Source: Paucihalobacter sp036825875 (GTDB lineage: Bacteria > Bacteroidota > Bacteroidia > Flavobacteriales > Flavobacteriaceae). Taken from it: a DNA stretch of 64,000 nt. This document shows positions 60,543-64,000 of the stretch, in pieces. Under the pieces are notes generated by a model. The model searched no databases. It was not told the origin of the DNA and saw only the letters and a list, made by a program, of their open reading frames with translations. The translations under genes and the position numbers were made by a program. The stretch lies in contig NZ_DAISXK010000005.1 in the NCBI RefSeq assembly GCF_036825875.1, forward strand, positions 1 to 64,000. Direction: 5' to 3'. Each line of letters starts with the position of its first letter. The first letter of the stretch is position 1.

Positions 60543-60550
60543 CAAAAGTA
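60543..60550 (-). promoter_or_regulatory. -7 promoter element of feoA
   Basis: TACTTTTG on the minus strand fits TAnnTTTG, 27 bases before the feoA start. TTTAG (60522) and CTAAA (60553) flank it but are too far apart to be the same box as at 56.5 kb. Confidence 0.4.
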
Positions 60551-60611
60551 AACTAAATAAATTATAAGCAAAAGAAATTGGACTGTTAAACCTATACCAA
60601 AATTGGTTTAT

Positions 60612-61277
60612 CTATTCGGCTTTTAAAGTTTTAATATCTTCTAAAAGTGTTTTAATTTCTTCAGGATTGGTGCCATCGTAAAATCCTCGTATTTGTCTTT
60701 TTTTATCGATGAGCATAAAGTTTTCGGTATGAATCATATCAAACTCGCCACCGTCTCCATCATCTAAAACAGCAAGATAACTTTTTCTTGCTAGGTTGTA
60801 GATTTCTTTTTTATCACCCGTTACTAAATTCCATTTTTTATCATTGACACCCTTTTCTACAGCATATTTTTTTAGTTGTGCAACGCAATCTATTTCAGGT
60901 GTTACAGAGTGTGATAATAACATGACATCGTCATCATTTAAAATTTCTTTTTGAATTTGAACCATGTGATCCGTCATGGCTATACAAATAGTTGGGCAAG
61001 TGGTGAAGAAAAAATCGGCCACATAAATTTTATTTTCGTAATCCTTCTGTGTGACGGTTTTAGCATTTTGATTTGTCAAACTAAAATCGGCAATCTTGTG
61101 GTATTTTTTTTGGTGTTGAATGGTGCTATCGACCAATTCAGCTGTCACCATTGATGGCTGATAAATTGGTAAGACTTTTTTCGGTTTTAAGATGTTGTAA
61201 AAAATGCTAATAATTATGATGGAAATTATGAGTAAAGCAATGGCGAAGTTTTTATAGGCTTTAAAAAACTGTAACAT
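60612..61277 (-). CDS. SCO-family copper chaperone/thiol protein
   Basis: An N-terminal membrane helix (about 12-28) anchors a thioredoxin-like domain with the CPTIC metal-binding pair (ADFFFTTCPTICIAMTDHM near residue 85) and the ligand His in MIHTENFML. SCO proteins deliver copper to the CuA site of cytochrome c oxidase. Nothing else of the oxidase is in this window. The 221-residue length is normal. Confidence 0.9.
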   Translation of the reverse strand: MLQFFKAYKNFAIALLIISIIIISIFYNILKPKKVLPIYQPSMVTAELVDSTIQHQKKYHKIADFSLTNQNAKTVTQKDYENKIYVADFFFTTCPTICIAMTDHMVQIQKEILNDDDVMLLSHSVTPEIDCVAQLKKYAVEKGVNDKKWNLVTGDKKEIYNLARKSYLAVLDDGDGGEFDMIHTENFMLIDKKRQIRGFYDGTNPEEIKTLLEDIKTLKAE

Positions 61278-61311
61278 ATAGAGGTTTTGAGTGAAAAATC
61301 GAAAATTTATA

Positions 61312-61319
61312 CAAAAATA
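61312..61319 (-). promoter_or_regulatory. -7 promoter element of the SCO gene
   Basis: TATTTTTG on the minus strand fits TAnnTTTG and lies 34 bases before the start codon, in the gap to the divergent M1 peptidase gene. Confidence 0.4.
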
Positions 61320-61369
61320 CGACTTGATAGGAATAAAAATCCTAATTTTAAAGTTAAAAAGAAAAAGCT

Positions 61370-63310
61370 ATGCGTATTTATATTAACCTTTTAGCACTTT
61401 GGAGCGTGGCTATCTTGTTTGCGCAAAAGCCATTAACCATTTCAGAATCGATTGTTGAGGTTGAAGCCAAATCGGCCTCTCAATTGTTGAATTACCGAGC
61501 AAATCTCAATACTGGAAATTACGATGTAAAATACCACCGTTTGTACTTAAATATTGATCCTGTACAAATAGGAATGTCAGGAGCAGTTACCACTTATTTT
61601 GAAGCTAAGAGTGATTTAAATGAAGTTGTGTTTGATCTTACTAGTAACATGATAGTATCATCAGTTACCCAAAGAGAAAATGAATTAACTTTTACTCAAA
61701 ACGCTGATGATGAATTGCGTATAAATTTACCTGAAGTTTTGAATCAAGGTGTATTAGACTCATTAACAGTACATTATTCTGGAAATCCTATAAGTTCGGG
61801 ATTTGGCTCGTATGAGCAAACTACCCATGCTGGTGTTCCCATTGTTTGGACACTTTCTGAGCCTTATGGCGCCAAAGCTTGGTGGCCATGTAAGCAAGAT
61901 TTAATAGACAAGGCCGATTCTGTGGATGTGTATTTAAATACTCCCAGGTTTACACCAGGGAATGAAGATTATGTGGCCGTTTCAAATGGCGTTGAATTGA
62001 GTCAAGTTATTCAAGGCAATAACAAAGTAACGCGATTTAAGCACCGCTATCCAATTCCAGCTTATTTAATTGCTATCGCCATCACCAATTATACTATTTA
62101 TAATGATGTGGTTCCAAACAATGGTGAACCGTTTGATATTGTTAATTATGTCTTTCCCGAAAGCCTCGCAACAGCGCAAGCTAGCACACCAGTTACTGTT
62201 GATATTATGAATTATTTTGTCGACATTTTTGAACCGTATCCGTACGCAGACGAAAAATATGGTCACGCACAATTTGGATGGGGTGGCGGTATGGAGCATA
62301 CAACAGTGTCGTTTATGGGAAATTTTTCGAGAGAATTAATAACCCACGAGTTGGCTCATCAATGGTTTGGCAACAAAGTTACCTGCGGAAGCTGGCAAGA
62401 CATTTGGCTTAACGAAGGGTTTGCCACGTATCTATACGGCTTGGTAATTGAAGAATTTGATGGTAATACTGCTTTCAGTACATGGAAACAACAGCGAAAC
62501 AATTTTATAACCTCACAACCCGATGGTTCGGTGTATTTGAAACCCCAAGACACTACAAGTATTAATAGAATTTTCAGCAGTAGATTAAGTTATAATAAAG
62601 CTGCTATGGTGCTGCATATGCTGCGAAAGAAAATGGGAGATGCTAATTTTTTCCAAGGCTTAAGAGATTATCTGGCACATCCCGATTTAGCATTTGACTA
62701 CGCCAAAACAGCCGATTTTATTCCGATTATGGAATCGGCCAGTAATCAAGACTTAACAGAGTTTTTTAACGATTGGCTGTTTAATGAAGGTCACCCTAGT
62801 TTTGAAGTACTTTGGAACCAACCTCAGGAAGATGAAGTGCAAATCAGTTTATCTCAAACGCAAAGTCATCCGTCGGTTGATTTCTTTGAGGTGGATGTGC
62901 CGTTGCGATTAATCGGAACGCAAGGCGAAATTTTAGATCTGATACGCAGCAATACCACCAATAATCAATTGTTTGTTGAAACCGTTAATTTTGAAGTCTC
63001 TGAAATTATTTTCGATCCTAATTTCGATGTTTTGTCGCGTAATAATACTGTTTCTTTAAGCATCAACGATATGAATTTAGAAACAGAAATTTTACTGTAT
63101 CCCAATCCTACTACTGGTATATTAACTATTCAAAAGCCTGAATCGGTAATTATTGAACGTATAAGAATACACAATGTGCTAGGCCAGTTAGTAATGGATG
63201 TACCTTATTATGAAACAAATTTGGATTTGAGTGCGCTTAAGTCTGGGATGTATTTTGTTGAATTTTCGAACGCTCATACCTGGGTTAATAAAACGGTGTT
63301 AAAAAAATAG
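61370..63310 (+). CDS. Secreted M1-family aminopeptidase with T9SS tail
   Basis: A signal peptide (about 1-17) leads an M1 aminopeptidase. Its substrate-binding loop GGGMEHTTVSFMG and zinc site HELAHQWFGNKVTCGSWQD (HEXXH, with the third ligand Glu in WLNEGF) lie near residue 325. The C-terminal ~75 residues are a T9SS sorting domain (YPNPTTGILTIQKPESVIIE, ending VNKTVLKK). It is therefore exported to the surface or medium and trims peptides there, a partner in function to the big metallopeptidase at 23.2 kb. The 646-residue length fits the family. Confidence 0.93.
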   Translation: MRIYINLLALWSVAILFAQKPLTISESIVEVEAKSASQLLNYRANLNTGNYDVKYHRLYLNIDPVQIGMSGAVTTYFEAKSDLNEVVFDLTSNMIVSSVTQRENELTFTQNADDELRINLPEVLNQGVLDSLTVHYSGNPISSGFGSYEQTTHAGVPIVWTLSEPYGAKAWWPCKQDLIDKADSVDVYLNTPRFTPGNEDYVAVSNGVELSQVIQGNNKVTRFKHRYPIPAYLIAIAITNYTIYNDVVPNNGEPFDIVNYVFPESLATAQASTPVTVDIMNYFVDIFEPYPYADEKYGHAQFGWGGGMEHTTVSFMGNFSRELITHELAHQWFGNKVTCGSWQDIWLNEGFATYLYGLVIEEFDGNTAFSTWKQQRNNFITSQPDGSVYLKPQDTTSINRIFSSRLSYNKAAMVLHMLRKKMGDANFFQGLRDYLAHPDLAFDYAKTADFIPIMESASNQDLTEFFNDWLFNEGHPSFEVLWNQPQEDEVQISLSQTQSHPSVDFFEVDVPLRLIGTQGEILDLIRSNTTNNQLFVETVNFEVSEIIFDPNFDVLSRNNTVSLSINDMNLETEILLYPNPTTGILTIQKPESVIIERIRIHNVLGQLVMDVPYYETNLDLSALKSGMYFVEFSNAHTWVNKTVLKK

Positions 63311-63351
63311 CGATAAGCTGTACTTGTGTTTTCTAAATGCCTTTAAAAGGT

Positions 63352-63359
63352 TACTTTTG
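63352..63359 (+). promoter_or_regulatory. -7 promoter element of rseP
   Basis: TACTTTTG fits TAnnTTTG, 26 bases before the ATG at 63386. A TTG lies 25 bases upstream of it, longer than the usual -33 spacing. Confidence 0.45.
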
Positions 63360-63385
63360 CAACTTAATTTTATGAAAAACATTAC

Positions 63386-64000
63386 ATGGAATTTGTAATT
63401 AAGATTTCACAGTTTTTATTGAGTTTGTCGCTGTTAATTGTGCTTCATGAATTGGGGCATTTTATACCAGCCAAACTTTTCAAAACTAAGGTTGAAAAGT
63501 TTTATTTATTTTTTGACGTCAAATACTCTCTTTTCAAAAAGAAAATAGGCGAAACTGTATATGGTATCGGTTGGCTTCCGCTTGGTGGTTATGTAAAAAT
63601 AGCTGGGATGATAGACGAGAGCATGGATAAAGAGCAAATGGCACAACCACCAAAGCCTTGGGAATTCAGATCAAAACCAGCTTGGCAACGCTTAATCATA
63701 ATGCTCGGTGGTGTAACGGTTAATTTCATATTGGCTTATATCATCTATGTTTTTGCCTCCTTTGCTTATGGCGATATCGATATTTCAACTGAAAGCGTTA
63801 CCGATGGATATTTCGTAAGAAATGAAATACTCACAGATTTAGGTGTTAAAACTGGAGACAAAGTTTTAGCCATCAACGGCGAAAAAGTCACCACAGTTTA
63901 CGGTATTCGAAAACAACTTATTGCTGCTGAAGTTATCACCATCGAAAACAACGAAGGTATTAAAGATATAACGCTGCCAGAAGATTTTCTAGGCCAACTT
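63386..64000 (+). CDS. rseP: Site-2 protease RseP, 3' end cut by window edge
   Basis: The start MEFVIKISQFLLSLSLLIVL is followed by the S2P zinc motif HELGHFIPAKLF near residue 21, then GIGWLPLGGYVKIAGMIDES, and a PDZ domain near the right edge (LTDLGVKTGDKVLAINGEKV). RseP cleaves membrane-embedded anti-sigma factors and signal peptides. The gene runs off the window after 205 codons. Confidence 0.9.
   Translation, partial: MEFVIKISQFLLSLSLLIVLHELGHFIPAKLFKTKVEKFYLFFDVKYSLFKKKIGETVYGIGWLPLGGYVKIAGMIDESMDKEQMAQPPKPWEFRSKPAWQRLIIMLGGVTVNFILAYIIYVFASFAYGDIDISTESVTDGYFVRNEILTDLGVKTGDKVLAINGEKVTTVYGIRKQLIAAEVITIENNEGIKDITLPEDFLGQL

Overview
The window is a chromosomal stretch from a member of the Flavobacteriaceae (Bacteroidota). 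This rests on several signs: low GC, a gldH gliding-motility gene, two proteins ending in a type IX secretion (T9SS) sorting domain, a TonB receptor, the EnvC / DUF4292 / TPR gene order, and repeated TAnnTTTG elements upstream of genes, which is the -7 box read by the Bacteroidota primary sigma factor. The genus cannot be named from this sequence alone. Most of it is ordinary core genome with a few small accessory insertions. There is no prophage, IS element, CRISPR array, rRNA or tRNA.

Layout. 1-4.5 kb: a sugar nucleotidyltransferase cut by the left edge, a TPR protein, a LolB-like lipoprotein and an EnvC-type peptidase. 4.5-10 kb: a thioesterase, an HU/SPOR membrane protein interrupted by a 10-N assembly gap, dprA, a toxin-antitoxin relic bracketed by two copies of the dprA 3' end, trpS, a GlsB-type membrane protein and an acyltransferase. 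10-14 kb: an ECF sigma factor with a membrane/beta-barrel partner, a small lipoprotein and recA. 13.8-14.3 kb: an intergenic region with a lone terminator and a possible structured RNA. 14.3-21 kb: trhO, a RicT-like PSP1 protein, gldH, penicillin-binding protein 1A and a CoA-transferase pair. 21-28.4 kb: a peptide ABC ATPase and a 1726-residue secreted metallopeptidase built of FnIII and GEVED modules.

28.4-46 kb is dominated by haem synthesis. A long leftward run carries hemA, hemCD (fused), hemE, a DUF gene, hemF and hemB, followed by CorC-like, ogt, serine hydrolase and exonuclease genes. Rightward lie an AraC regulator, a secreted protein, hemH, a MATE pump, a BNR/VPS10 protein and hemJ. 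Together these cover every step from glutamyl-tRNA to haem except hemL, which must lie elsewhere. Two exact 13-bp repeats 21 bp apart sit between hemA and the AraC gene.

46-52.5 kb: an orphan histidine kinase, a crotonase, a second AraC regulator, small unknown genes, an HD protein, a second PlsC-type acyltransferase and a bacilliredoxin. 53.2-54.2 kb: an intact Xre/RES toxin-antitoxin operon with a paired operator-like site. 54.2-60.5 kb: a metal-uptake island with a TonB receptor, a DtxR-family regulator, a ZIP transporter and feoA-feoB plus a tiny Cys-rich FeoB-associated membrane protein. The window ends with a Sco copper chaperone, a T9SS-exported M1 aminopeptidase and the start of the RseP site-2 protease.

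The most unusual spots are the dprA-end duplication around the dead toxin-antitoxin locus, the direct-repeat site in the hemA/araC gap, the orphan terminator and candidate RNA near 14.1 kb, and the operator-like pairs at the Xre/RES and metal loci. None of these amounts to a clearly new multi-gene system.
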